Source: Bipolaris cookei
Lineage: Eukaryota; Ascomycota; Dothideomycetes; Pleosporales; Pleosporaceae
Direction: 5' to 3'
DNA: 64,000 nucleotides
NCBI GenBank assembly: GCA_002286855.1
Contig: NRSV01000079.1
Span: forward strand, 1 to 64,000
This document shows positions 31,125 through 42,671 of this stretch, in pieces. Within the stretch, counting starts at the first letter, position 1, and each line of letters starts with the position of its first letter. Position numbers and translations under genes: made by a program. The notes beneath the pieces were generated by a model that was not told where the DNA came from, did not search any database, and saw only the letters and a program-made list of their open reading frames with translations.

Positions 31125-33388
31125 TTACAGGACGATCTGCACGGTTTGCGCGATACTGGGGACGCCTTGCTTCGAGATGACGAAGAGGAAGTAGGCACCA
31201 GGGATGAGGATACCGCTGTCGTTGGGGAGCGTGGCGGTGTAGCTGTTACCGTTGGCGTGGACGTTATTCAGGGGGACACGGCGCTGGTCGGTGTTGACAG
31301 AGTGGGTGACGCTACCGATGCGGACAAGGACAAGGCTTGCGTTTGTAGTGCCTGCGTCAACTTTCACGGTAAGCGTGCCTCCGACCTTGACACTCCGGGC
31401 GCTGAGTGAGGTAATGATAGGACGAGTGGCTGGGGAGCCATCCTGGTTGAAGAGGTAGGGCGGAGAGAAGATTTGACCATCAGCGTGATCGACGAGCTTG
31501 TTGCAGTTGGCGGAGCTGCGTCCGACTCCCTGGGCGACATAGCAGAGACCACCACCACCGCTAAAGACACGGCCATCAGCAAGTAGGATGCTGACAGAGT
31601 GGTAGTTGCGCGGTACGGCTTCTGGTGCTAAGACCCTCCAGGTCTTGGTCGCAGGGTTGAAAATTTCGGGGTACAGGGCACCGTCGTCATCGGTGAATAC
31701 CTTGGAACGGCGTTGACCACCTGTGACAAGAATGCGACCATCAGGCAAAACAACGGCGTTAGAGAAGCCACGGGGGTAGGTCATGTCGGCGACACGCTCG
31801 ACCTTGGCTGGAGTGTTGGGTTCACCGATGGTTATAATGTGGGCACGGGCATTGGCATCCGAGTCCGTGTAGTCCGAAGAACCACCAGCGCTGAAGATTT
31901 TTCCAGCAGTGGCATCATACATGACGAAGATACCGCACATGGCATCATCAATAGGGTCTCTGATACCAGCAGCCACCTGAGAACCCTTGCCTGTTGTTCC
32001 ATACCAGTTCATGGCCTTACTGGGCCCGGCTTGGAATACAGACTTGTTCTTCCAGCCAAAGAGCCATGCATGGTTGTCCTCGCGCCAGATGCCTTCATGA
32101 TCCGTGGTAAGCATTGGGCCAATCTTCGAGTTTGGAAGAGCAGTCCACGTGTTAGTAGCAGGGTCGTAGACTTCGCCGTCCTTGCCCATGCGGGGGCCAG
32201 AATACGCGCCTCCGATGGTGAAGATACGGTTGTCGGATGTAGTGCAGGATGATTGGTAGCCACGAGCCATTTTCCTAGGCGAGTTAGCATAGAGACAGAT
32301 GTTTTATCCGATAGTCACATACATGTCGGCGGAACGAACAAAGCTGTTCGAAGCCGGGTTGTAGGTAGTAACGGCATTCGCATCAGAGCCTCCTTGGATT
32401 ACAAGTCGTCCGTCTTGAAGACTGCTCATTGCAGGGCAGAACATGTCGTGTTGTGTGTTGCTCACAGTGCGAGCTGAAACAGCTCCACTACAAAGGATGT
32501 CAGCGTACTTGATGTCTCGATCACAAATAGAACTTACGTTTGGTAGTTGTAGTCGGCAAACTGTGTACGTCCACCAGCGCCGCCAAAGGCATCAACATCC
32601 CAACTGGAGAACACAAGCAGTCGTTGCGAGACTGGGTACTCTGGAACAACATACGCAGCGACAGGAATCACTGGCAGGTGGATAAGATCCGACCACTCGC
32701 CGTTCTGTGCAGGGGCAGATGGTTCAATCAGGCGCATGACATCGTAACGCTTGTCGGTGGACCAGATCAATGTATTGGAACGCGCATCAGCCTTGATATG
32801 GCAAACAGACTCGGCTTTATCGTAGACTGCTGCTTTGCAGGTCGCCCAGTTTGCGCAGAGGTAAGCACATTTCTCAAAGTCTGCAACACCTTCAAACAAC
32901 TTCTCAGTTGGCCCACGGATATCAGTACCCGGACAAACGGTGTATCGTTTCTGGAAAGCCTCTTCTTAGCGTGTGATATCGCATCGCAACATCTCATGTG
33001 AACTTACCTTGTTTCTTCCGTACGTCCATTCTCCTGCAGGGCAGCGAGCAATATTAACTTGCTCAGCCTGAATTACTTGATAACGATCGCTGGAAACCCA
33101 ACTTAACCCCGCGATTTCCTTGAAGTGGCAGTCCTTTGTCCGTGTATCATAAACGGCTTTGAAGCAGTCCATGCTCTTGTCACAGAGCTTTGCACATTCT
33201 GTGACGGAAGCGACTCTGGGTGTCACTGAGGCTGTAGGACCAGTGAGGTCGGTTCCCGGACATACTCGGTACCTAATACCCTGGGTACCGGTAAAGACTG
33301 TGTCGGTGCCGGGGCACGCATTAAGAGCATTAGTGGATTGGAAAAGAATGGCTGCAGAAAGCACTGCGAGAAGGGTTTGGGACTGCAT
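31125..33388 (-). CDS. Secreted galactose oxidase-family enzyme with two PAN domains
   Basis: Four exons: 33388-33008, 32950-32538, 32487-32323 and 32274-31125, with introns of 48-57 bp and GT-AG ends; together 702 residues. A signal peptide (MQSQTLLAVLSAAILFQSTNA) is followed by two cysteine-rich PAN/apple-like repeats, each opening with a YRVCPGTDLTGPT / YTVCPGTDIRGPT-type motif, then a kelch beta-propeller and C-terminal Ig-like domain. Copper-site residues of galactose oxidase are present: Cys in HDMFCPAM, Tyr in RGYQSS, Tyr-His in RNYHSVS, His in VTHSVNTDQRR. The stacking Trp of the classic enzyme (GGSW) is Tyr here (GGAYSG). The family oxidises primary alcohols or aldehydes to give H2O2 outside the cell. 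The PAN repeats suggest carbohydrate or protein binding. The Trp-to-Tyr change makes activity on galactose itself uncertain. Confidence 0.9.
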
Positions 33389-34688
33389 CCTGGATGTCAA
33401 CACAGAGTGCGGCGCCTGGAGACGTTTCCCAGGACAGGGCGCCAACCTGCTATATAGCTGTGCCAATATCCCAACTACCGATTCAATACTTCGACGCGCG
33501 CCGGGCCACATGAGTTTGCGAAAGTGGGTAGTGGCCAGACATGGAACGGAAGGGCTGTTGCCCTAGCATCGGAACAGGCAAAGTATGTACCAGGAAGGGC
33601 AATGTGCCTGAGTAGGGATCCTTGCAGACGATCGTCAACATACCGTTATTTTGTTATGGTCGATAGCGCTAAGTGACTTTGGGGTAAACTGTCAGGGGTT
33701 CATGCCATCGGTAGCGGGCCGAAAATCCAAACTCGGCTAGGGGTGATACTATTGTCGGTGCCATCGACCTCCCTAGAGTCATGCCGAATGCTGCGCCTCA
33801 GGAATCATAACAATCTTATCTACCATGAGAAGGCTAGCTTGCGCACCGAAGCAATGCCGGCAGATATTACTGGTTCATGCTATAATTCCCAAACGTTTGG
33901 GGAACTATATTGGCATAACAGTGCTCCCACATCGATGCTACTGTGGCTGCAGCTGCCACATACTGCGCGAGACGCTGTCGTTATCGTCGTGATGGTGTTA
34001 AGCGCTCGCAAAGGGAGGGTTTTGTTTTCCTGCCAAGTTGCTTGAAACGCCAAGGCAAACTTACAGTTGATCCCTGCGTACATCAGGGTGACGATGGTTA
34101 CAAAGAGAATCTTTGGCCAGATACCCACCGCTGGAATATTGCCCCTGTCCCTTCAGCAGGAAGGATGTGCAGTACACGCCATTGGATATAGTATATAGCT
34201 GCATACCCAGACCTATACTCTGCCAAGTAAGAGCCGAGTTCATTCTGACTGACGCAGTTCGTACTGCAACAGTCTATTGTGACGAAAGACTACGAAGACA
34301 CGAATAAGAGGTCCCATGTTTGCTTCCGGGGTCGATTCTGGTGTGCGAAATGGAGACTTGGTATGATTCAGTCCATCGAAAATGACTTAGATACGAGCCT
34401 TTAGGGCGTAGTGAGAACCAGTCTACCTGGTGGCTGGAAACTGTATGCCATCATAAATCAAGTAGTGTGCAACGTTCCCATGCTACTGGTAACGTTTCCT
34501 TGGCGCTGAGTAGTTCTTAGCTGAGTAATTTTTAGGAATAGAATTGCTCTAAATTTGCCGTAGTTAGGCCGGATCTGATCTCCTCGGCCAGCTTACTAGC
34601 AAATCTCTAGCAACGTATATATCGGCAGGATCTGGTCACGTAGATGAACACCTTTGTTTCAATTGAATTGAGCCCCAGAACACCGTGT
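33389..34688. other. Intergenic region, nothing recognised
   Basis: It holds the upstream region of the galactose oxidase gene and the 3' flank of the zinc-cluster gene. No supported gene. Confidence 0.4.
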
Positions 34689-37075
34689 TCACCAATTTTG
34701 CTCGGGTACCGCGCCCCAGTTTGACGTTGGCCAGGTCCACTGCATGTTGTTGAAGCTTGTCGAAATTTGCGCAGGTGCCATGGAGAATGTTTCAGTCAGA
34801 CTGTAGCATTGGCCAGTGCTGCCTAGGTCCATAAGCCCGGATGCATACGGGATACCACCTAATTCTACAGTCTCATAAGATTCCATCTCTCTTTCACTCA
34901 TACGCGATAATCTTTGTGTAATATAATTAACAAGCAAGGGTGGTTCAGAACGTATGGATGCTGCTTTGCGCGCGTCCCATGCTTGGAGTACGAGTTCTGA
35001 GAACATTGCGAAGAAAGGGTTTCTAGGCCTCGATTCCATGGGATTGTCCTTATTATGGAGGCCCACAAAGCGAGCAGAGCAGTTGTCGCTCATGGCTTGC
35101 CAGGCCAAATCCGCATGGTTTGACAGCGGCCGTCGTTTCAAATCTTGGATTAAGTGGACGTAAGCGGGGAAGGGAAAATGTAGGTAGATGATCCATCGGA
35201 AAGCTTTGGTCAGAGGGGAGCTCATCAGCATTGTATCGCATTCTAGCATGGTGCGAGCATGTGTAAGGCTGGCGCCGCGTTGTTCGTCGGTTTCATTCTC
35301 GGGATTCGGCGACCGCGTTGCCAAGTAGTGCGCAAACCGAGTTTTTGCAAAGAAGACACGCGTCCACCATATTGTCATGAAGTGCAGCGGGTTTTGAGGA
35401 TCGCATTGCGAGAGATATTTGCTCTCTAGGAAGGACTCGAAAGATGTAATGTCCTCTAATTCCGAGCAGAAACCGGATGGGGGCTTCTTCACAAGATTCT
35501 TCATGATTGGGTTGATGAAGTCTAGATGAGAAGGATTATGTCGGATGAAGTCGCCAAGCTTGCAGCGCACTACGGCGAACAATGCTTCAGATATATTGCT
35601 AGACTCAGTAGGTGGAGTCTTCATTTCATTGCGCAGGCTGAAATCGTTTATGTTGTGGGGGGTGCGGCAGTCCCACGTAGGTATGAGCGTAGCCATCTTG
35701 AAATCCGTCATCTCTGTGATGCGGCTGTCAAAAAGAACGAGGGACCACCACAACCGACGCCGCTAATGAAAGTCAGCATCAAGAGATATAGATGTGTGTT
35801 TACATACCAATTCGGCCTCAAGAACAGAATGTCTCGCATTGGTGGCCTCTGTATCGATACCCATGCGCTGAGCAATACGAATTGCGGTGCCTAGCAGGGA
35901 CGACAATGAACGCGGGTCGACCTCGGGCTTGAGCGTAACCTGAACTCATCAGATGACTACTGGACGGCTAGCCAAATCTTTCTGTAACTTACTAAGTAGA
36001 GATGAAAGGCAGTCAAGCACTCACGATTGCTCGATTTTAGGAATCCGCAATTGAGCAATGCCTCCCTGGCCCCCAACTGGTAGCCCCTGAGAACCTCGAT
36101 TCTAGGCGCACCAAACATGGTCTGACATTGATCTTGATCAAGACTAGCAACAGCCATGCAGTATATTGCAAACATAAGAGCTTCCAAGTTGGGTTCGATC
36201 TTGGTCACATCGCCAGCAGCATCGATGATGCGCGCTTGGAGAGTAGGGGTGTGTGTAAGCTTCAAGAGTGGGTCTACATTTTCCAAGTACAGTTGCCAAA
36301 GTTTGAAGATTTGTGTCTGAGATGGATGGAGAGCTGAAAGCTCAACCCCGACAGTTCGTGAGCAGAACAAGAGGTGTTCGTTACGGAATCTTCCCTCAGC
36401 AAAGAGCTCGTCCCATGCCTTGACGATTTTTTGTGGCTCGAGGACGCGGTCTGCGAGGTCAGTTTCATCAGACTCATCACTTTCCTGGCTTTCGCCGTCG
36501 TATGGATACTGCAGCTTTGCACGTGTCAGTACAATCACTGCGGGGCTTTGTGCAAGCTCACCTTGCGCACCATGGCACGCCAAAAACTCCTGAGAACAAT
36601 TAGTAATACGATGGTAATTGGTTCAGGGCGAGCCCGCATACTTTGCTTGAGTGGGCTCGGTCGCCAGAGTTGGGCGTGATAGCTCGGCAATATCCTGGGC
36701 AGTATCTTTGCCTTGAGAACCAGCTACATGATTATTACCTATAGCATCTGGGCCGGAATAGCGCTTCGCCTGAGAGGTATGCAGCGGCTCGAAGAGAATA
36801 TTGTGCTCTGTCAAGAGACGCTCATAGTGGCGAAGACGCTCCAACAATTCTCGCTCAGGGAATCTGCGGCGTCTCTAACGAGGAATGATTGCGGCAGAGA
36901 CGCATTGGACCCCTGCTTTTATACAGTTTGAGCACGGAGATCTGCGATCACATTTGACTTTGCGTTGAGCGCACAGAATGCATGAAAGAACCCGCTGTGG
37001 CTTGGCTGTGGGGGCAGATGGAGGTAGAGGTGGAGCAACAATACCAGGCTCAGGCGTGGGAGAGTCCGATGACAT
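34689..37075 (-). pseudogene. Zn2Cys6 transcription factor with one premature stop
   Basis: Five exons fit well: 37075-36642, 36589-36562, 36514-35993, 35939-35808 and 35762-34689, with GT-AG introns of 45-53 bp and matching phases. The reading gives 729 codons: a zinc cluster CX2CX6CX5CX2CX6C (CILCAQRKVKCDRRSPCSNC...), a basic linker RRRRFPEREL with coiled coil LLERLRHYERLL, and the fungal regulatory domain (RRRLWWSLVLFDSRITEM). One defect: codon 67 is TAG (36875-36877), exactly where the common family sequence APRQRRRR has Gln, so CAG changed to TAG. Everything else is intact. It may be a recent pseudogene, a read-through case or a sequencing error. It lies 1.3 kb upstream of the galactose oxidase gene on the same strand. 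Confidence 0.8.
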
Positions 37076-37514
37076 TGTGTGACAAGCAAGCTTCGTGCCA
37101 AGACGGAGATGGAGGTGGATGAAAGCCAAGAGCAAAGAGAGTTCATTGACAGCTCGTCAGGGGTCGGCGGTGTTGAGTATCAGGCAACCACTCCGGCCTA
37201 CTAGACCCGGAGCTGCTTATCTCCGGCGCTCGGGTGCTTGTGTGCAGAAGACAGCAGATGTGGTTTCTAGAAGAGGCATTGTTATTGACCGACATCACGA
37301 CCAGCAACAAGCTGATGGGAAATATGTTTCTCAGCCACGTCAAGTGGCGCGTTATTAGGCAATGGCACGTACGTATGTGCATGCATACATAACATGTGTA
37401 TTATAGAAGAGCGTGGGCTTGACACTGCGAATAAACGGCACACTCGCCGTAGGCACCCAGGGGAACAGTGTATACTTACTCCCCTCTCTCTTAATTTGAA
37501 CAGATATATGTGTA
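37076..37514. other. Upstream flank of the zinc-cluster gene
   Basis: No gene seen. It ends at the TA (37513-37514) used as target by the foldback element. Confidence 0.4.
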
Positions 37515-37658
37515 CGGAGGTGCCTTTCAAAAGTTTTGTCTGACGCTAATCTCGGCGCTTTAGCTAGACTGCCGAAAACCTCACATTTGCGTATAACGTA
37601 AGCAGAACACCAAAATCTTCGCGCCTTTGCATCGCGACGAATATTGTAGCTATTGATA

Positions 37659-39422
37659 ACGTGGTTCACAGACGAGTCGGCCACTTTGCATCGGCGTGTC
37701 GCAGTCGACACTACAACGCGTCACGTCTCACAATGCACCTCTCAAACTTTATAAACTGAATCAGATCTTCAGCTTGCTCTTTTTGATATCCAATCGCAAC
37801 GTGTTCAAAGCCAAAGACGTGCCGCTTCTATCTATAACATGCCTCGAGCTACTCTCCAAGACCGACGTGCTGGAAAGCGCCTCCGACGCGACGGTGAAGC
37901 GAACTCAAAACGCCTTAATAGGCTAGAAGATGAAGCTATAGTTGGGCGTATTCTTGAGGAGTCCGAGCGAGGATTTGCGCCTACGAAGGCTAAAGTTCGA
38001 GCAATGGCTGATAAACTCTTGCATGAGCGCGCCAGCAACTCTGTTGGCAAGAACTGGGTTGACAACTTTGTTAAGCGAACCCCTGAGCTCCGTACGCCCT
38101 GGAGCCGCCCTTATGATCACCAGCAAGCTGCCTCCGAGGATCCAGCGGCTATCCAGCGCTGGTTCGACTTAGTCCAGGCGACAAAGCAGAAGTGGGGCAT
38201 TGTGAATGACGATATCTACAACTTTGATGAAACTGACTTTAATGGGCAAGATTTTACCACAGTTAGTTATCACAGGCTCTAAAGGATATTACAAAAAAAG
38301 CGGATACAGCCAGGCAACCGTGAGTGGGTTACTATGATCCAAGGCGTGGGCGCGTCGGGTCGCCGGCTACTACCCTTCGTTATCTTTGCGGACAAGGTGC
38401 TTATCAACGTCTGGTTTGAGAACCTACTTGCTGACTGGGTTCTTGAAGTCAGTCACAATGGCTGGATGAATAATCAGCTTACTCTTGCGTGGTTAGAGCA
38501 CTTTGATACCCATACAAAGAGCTGTACTGTGGGTGGGTATCGACTGCTCATTATCGATGGCCACGAGAGCCACTGCTCCGTCGATTTTTAAGATCTTTGC
38601 AAGGAGAAGAACATTGTTCTTCTCTGCATGCCTGCGCACTCATCTTACCTATTGCAGCCTCTTGATTTTAGCTGCTTTGCGCCGTTAAAGCGCAAGTATG
38701 GCGACGCAGTTTCAGGCTTGGCACGCAACCGCACCCACTATATCAGCAAGGAGACCTTCCTACCAGCCTTTAAAGCTGCTTTTGAGCAGTCTATCACGAA
38801 GGAGAATATCCAAGCTGGCTTCAGAGGCGCCGGTCTAGTCCCACATAACCCACAGGCTGTGCTATCAAAGCTTGATGTAGTGGTGCAGACGCCGCGCAAC
38901 GCCCGCAAAATTGAGGCTCAAAGTACTCACATTCGATAGAGAGTAAGAAATCACCGTGGGTCTTCTGTAAGCTCTCTCAACGAGAAGGTTGCACAGTTGA
39001 GTAAGGGGGCTCGGCAAATGGCACATAAGATGACGCTTATGATGGAGAAGATGAGTAGCTTTCAAGAGGCTCTCGATGCAGCAAATAAGCGGAAGAGCCG
39101 CAAGCGGCGATACGTACGGACAGAGGTGACTCATACTGTTGGTGAGGTACAGGAAGTATTAGCTGAACAGGCGGGTAGCAGTCGTGGCGACGGTGAGAGC
39201 GCGTCGAAGAGGGTGCAGGGAGAGAAGCTGTGTGGGCGTTGCAAGCAGACTGGACACAACGCTCGTACCTGCGCAGTTGAGATAGATAGTACAAGTGATA
39301 GCGGCTATTCTGATAATTAATTCGGTATATTGGAATAGTTTATCAACTGTGATAAAAGTGCGTGATAACGTCTCGACGGCGACACGCCGGTGCAAAGTGG
39401 CCGACTTGCCTATGAACCACAT
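37659..39422 (+). mobile_element. Pogo-like DNA transposon, 1,764 bp
   Basis: Terminal inverted repeats begin ACGTGGTTCACAGACGAG at the left and ATGTGGTTCATAGGCAAG (reverse complement) at the right, with a common inner block GTCGGCCACTTTGCA. TA target bases flank it (37657-37658, 39423-39424). The insertion point is the central TA of the surrounding palindrome. It contains one decayed transposase gene. Confidence 0.85.
37839..39320 (+). pseudogene. Pogo-like transposase with three stops
   Basis: One reading frame is kept over 494 codons, with stops at 38280 (TAA), 38589 (TAA) and 38937 (TAG). It starts MPRATLQDRRAGKRLRRDGE, has a CENP-B-type helix-turn-helix region, then the DDE_1 catalytic core: DETDF, IDGHESH and PLDFSCF, spaced as DD35D if the stop is counted as one residue. 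The C-terminus has a coiled-coil piece and a CCHC zinc knuckle (CGRCKQTGHNARTC). All three stops are one C-to-T step from Gln codons, as RIP would produce. The product cannot be active. Confidence 0.85.
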
Positions 39423-39568
39423 TATCAATAGCTACAATATTCGTCGCGATGCAAAGGCGCGAAGATTTTGGTGTTCTGCTTACGTTATACACAAATGTGA
39501 GGTTTTCGGCAGTCTAGCTAAAGCGCCGAGATTAGCGTCAGACAAAACTTTTGAAAGGCACCTCTGTA

Positions 39569-41070
39569 CGGAGGTGCCTATCAAAAGTCCTTGCTCGCGC
39601 AGTGACAGGGATATACCGACTAATGCCCAATCAGGCAAGAGCTCCGGGCTTGATCAATTCTATCAAAATCTACCCTCCTTATACTCATTGCCTCCCTCTA
39701 GTTGAATAATTTTCTGAACATGAACAGAAATCCGCTCAATCAATGCCTGAATTCTATTCTGAGATAGTTCTTCCCAACACTGGGTCCATGCACGTACTCC
39801 CTCTGCTCGATTCTTTGGTGCACCTTTCTTTGTGGTATGCCTCTTCATCCATGGCCAACAAGGCTCAATAGCATTTAAATCGGGTGAGTTACCGCACCAA
39901 AGGAGTCTCTGGACGCCCTCTAGATTATATACGTAGTTCTGTACGTAGTGATCATGGGCAGGCGCCTTATCCTCTTGAATAACTGTCCCTGGTCGCTTAG
40001 CCTGGCACTGTTTAGCAAACGGGATCAGCTTTGGAGCAGGATAGTTGTCTGATATCGATACCAGTCAATTCCTGCACCATTACCTCGAGTAAGCTTGCCA
40101 TTCTTCTTGTTCCACTCCCACTTTGGCTTTCGGCCAGGCTTAGTACGTAGATCCAGGCGCCGCATACTAGTCTCAAGCGCCCACCGCTCCCTCATAATGG
40201 GCTCTAGCTCTTCATTTAATTCTTCAATTCTTTTAGCAGCAGCTTCCTTCTCTTGCTTTGTTTCAGGAAGCCAACAGTGACAAGGCCCCTTCTCATCGTA
40301 CGAGAAGCACCCCCAGAACATAAACTCAGAATACCCCTTCCATCGCTCACGGATGCAGCTGCGTACAAAGGCTTCCTCTGGTTTTCTCCAAACTCTATAA
40401 CCTCCACGTCTATGTAATAGAACAACAGATGTTTCATCAGACCATATTACATTCTTCCAATCCTCAAGCGTCCAATCTTGATGCTGAAGGCACCAATCAA
40501 GCCGTTCCTTCTTCATCTTCTTCGTCAGTCCAGGCTTCCTCGTTGGCTTGGTTTTCCTGAAGCCTGCTTTCCGTAGAATTCGCCATACTGTCATAGCCGA
40601 TATATTCAATCCTTGTTGACTGAGTGCCCCAGCAACATCAGCACAAGACTTTTCTCGTCCATAGCGGTCAGTGTGTACAGTATGGACGACCTTTTCAGCC
40701 GCGTCAACCTGCTTTGATGGCCTGCCGGATCGTGGGGCGTCTTCAAGATAGCTATCCTTAATATGCAGTGGCCGCTGTGCTGGATCAAAGCCACGCATAA
40801 TAGCGCGGCCGTAGATTGAGTTGATTGTCCGCGTAGGGATTTTAGTGAAGTCATTAATCTCATTACTTGATTTTCCAGTAGCTTTGAGACTGACAATAAG
40901 AGCGCAAGTAGAGATATCGTAAGGTGCCATAATCGAGAGTGTAACTAGAGGGAATGTACAAAAACGCTGAAGGCGCAAAGGCCGCATCAGCGCGGAGGAA
41001 TTTCCCGATTGGGCATTAGTTGATATATCCCTGTCACTGCGCGAGCAAGGACTTTTGATAGGCACCTCCG
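39569..41070 (-). mobile_element. Tc1/mariner element, 1,502 bp
   Basis: Inverted ends begin CGGAGGTGCCTATCAAAAGT and match over about 65-85 bp. The element lies between TA at 39567-39568, shared with the foldback unit on the left, and TA at 41071-41072. It encodes one DD34E-type transposase on the minus strand. Confidence 0.88.
39705..40930 (-). pseudogene. Tc1-type DD34E transposase with a frameshift
   Basis: The likely start is MAPYDISTCALIVSL at 40930. Paired helix-turn-helix regions are followed by the catalytic core: WSDETSV, then EDKAPAHDHY and SPDLNAIEPCW. Between the second Asp and the Glu are 34 residues, the DD34E signature of Tc1 elements. A frameshift near 40030 separates the first part (stop at 40025) from the second part, which ends in GGNEYKEGRF close to 39663. 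The rest is intact, so it is a young copy or carries a sequencing error. Confidence 0.82.
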
Positions 41071-41340
41071 TAGATGGTACTACATTGGCGTCAGCAATAC
41101 TTATGGCAGGGTCCAGGGTATGCCCTGGACCGGCAATAGCCGTTGGCTGTGCCTTTGCATTGTCCTTTATTCCCGGGCATCCCCGCCGTTATCACATTTC
41201 AAGACCCGACATCTGCCGAGATATGGACAGCAAGGAGTAGACCCTACACAATAAAATAAGATCAGCAAGTATTATGGTAGTATCATGCGCGAACGCAACC
41301 AGACCATTTTAACGCTGAAATCTGGCCTTAAGCAGGCATA

Positions 41341-42420
41341 ATGGCGTTCACCGTACTATCCGACGCTGACATCAGATCTCTTCTTTGCAGCCTTAGCCCA
41401 GCCGACGCAGAGAAGCTCACCTCACGTCTCAACCAGGCACTCTCCCAATACTCATGCAATGACGAGGCTCCCTACCAACCACATCGCGCCCAAGTTACGC
41501 GCCCAGATGGGCAGGTCAGCCTGTTCATGCCCGCCACGACCCCTTCATCCATTGGTGTCAAGATTGTTGGTGTCGCCCCATCCCAGGCCCCGCCTCCGGG
41601 CGAGAAGCCCAAACCTTCGCTCAAGAGCGTCCTCACAATCTGCGACGAATTGGGCCAGGCCGTGGGCGTGCTGAATGCAGCAGAGCTGACTGCCTTCCGC
41701 ACTGCCTTGGGAACCATGTTGTTGTATCGATATAGGAAATCCACACAAAACATAGTCGTGTTTGGCGCGGGTAAGCAGGCCGAGTGGCATATTCGACTGG
41801 CGGTTCTGCTCAAGAGCAACGACATGAGCAAGATTACCATTGTAAATCGGTCTCGGGCCAGAGCAGACCAGTTGGTCGAGTCGTTGACAAGAGCGGGACT
41901 CGGTTCGCATATCCAGATCAGAGTCTTCGAGGGAGATGAAGATTCGTTGAAGAGTCTGGTCAAGGAGTCACAGGTCATGTTTTGCACGACACCTAGCACT
42001 ACGCCTTTGTTCCCTGCTTCGTATCTGGCTTCGGAAGCAGGCAAACCTCGCTTCATCTCCGCCATTGGCTCCTACCGCCTCGACATGCAAGAAATTGATC
42101 CCGCCCTCCTCAGCCAGATCACCGCCCCTTGTGGCCTCTTTGCGTCGCAAGTTCACGACGCGTGCATTGCTGTTGACAGCATCAAGGGTTGCATGGATGA
42201 AGCCGGAGAGCTAGTCAAAGCAGGCATTGTTACGGAGAGAATGATAGAGGTGGGAAAGATGGACGGGTTGAGACAAGACGATGGGGTCAAAAGGTGGCTG
42301 GAACAAGGGTTTGTAGTATACAAGAGCGTGGGCGTGGGGGTTATGGACATTGCAATTGGCAAGGCCCTGCTAGAGCTGTCAGGGGGGAAGGGGGTAGGGG
42401 TACGTGTAGACAACTTCTAA
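41341..42420 (+). CDS. Ornithine cyclodeaminase / mu-crystallin family protein
   Basis: An intron-free gene of 359 residues. It has the family's N-terminal substrate domain and an NAD(P)-binding segment VVFGAGKQAEWHIRLAV, followed by NRSRARADQL and FCTTPSTTPLF, then FISAIGSYRLDMQEID. Members convert ornithine to proline with ammonia release, or reduce cyclic ketimines and related imino acids. Which reaction applies here cannot be told from sequence alone. It ends 251 bp before the FGAM synthase gene on the same strand and has no visible defect. Confidence 0.85.
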   Translation: MAFTVLSDADIRSLLCSLSPADAEKLTSRLNQALSQYSCNDEAPYQPHRAQVTRPDGQVSLFMPATTPSSIGVKIVGVAPSQAPPPGEKPKPSLKSVLTICDELGQAVGVLNAAELTAFRTALGTMLLYRYRKSTQNIVVFGAGKQAEWHIRLAVLLKSNDMSKITIVNRSRARADQLVESLTRAGLGSHIQIRVFEGDEDSLKSLVKESQVMFCTTPSTTPLFPASYLASEAGKPRFISAIGSYRLDMQEIDPALLSQITAPCGLFASQVHDACIAVDSIKGCMDEAGELVKAGIVTERMIEVGKMDGLRQDDGVKRWLEQGFVVYKSVGVGVMDIAIGKALLELSGGKGVGVRVDNF

Positions 42421-42671
42421 GAATGCCATGCATGCAAAACAGCATTTCATGCATGACGGGGAAAATATCGGGGTTTGCTACTAGTGCTATAATAGTAGTG
42501 CCTATCGCTCCGAGAGACGGGCGGGGCAGTCCAATAGCGTCGACTCAATTTGCCCCGCCGAAATTTTTGGGAAGACTTTCACCCCGCCATGTGACGACGC
42601 GCCCACCCTCGCTTTTGTCTTCGGACACCCCGCGATTCCCATTCTACACTTTCAATTAGGCGGCACACACG

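Larger units (their letters stand above)
37515..39566 (+). mobile_element. Foldback MITE split by a pogo-like element
   Basis: The arms 37515-37657 and 39425-39566 are inverted copies that differ at only about two positions, both C/T or G/A transitions. Tips read CGGAGGTGCCTTTCAAAAGT and target TA is present at both ends (37513-37514, 39567-39568). Without the insert the arms would join as GCTATTGATATCAATAGC, so the unit was a near-perfect palindrome of about 286 bp. Its tips are nearly the same as those of the Tc1-type element next door, which suggests that element's transposase moved it. Confidence 0.85.
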
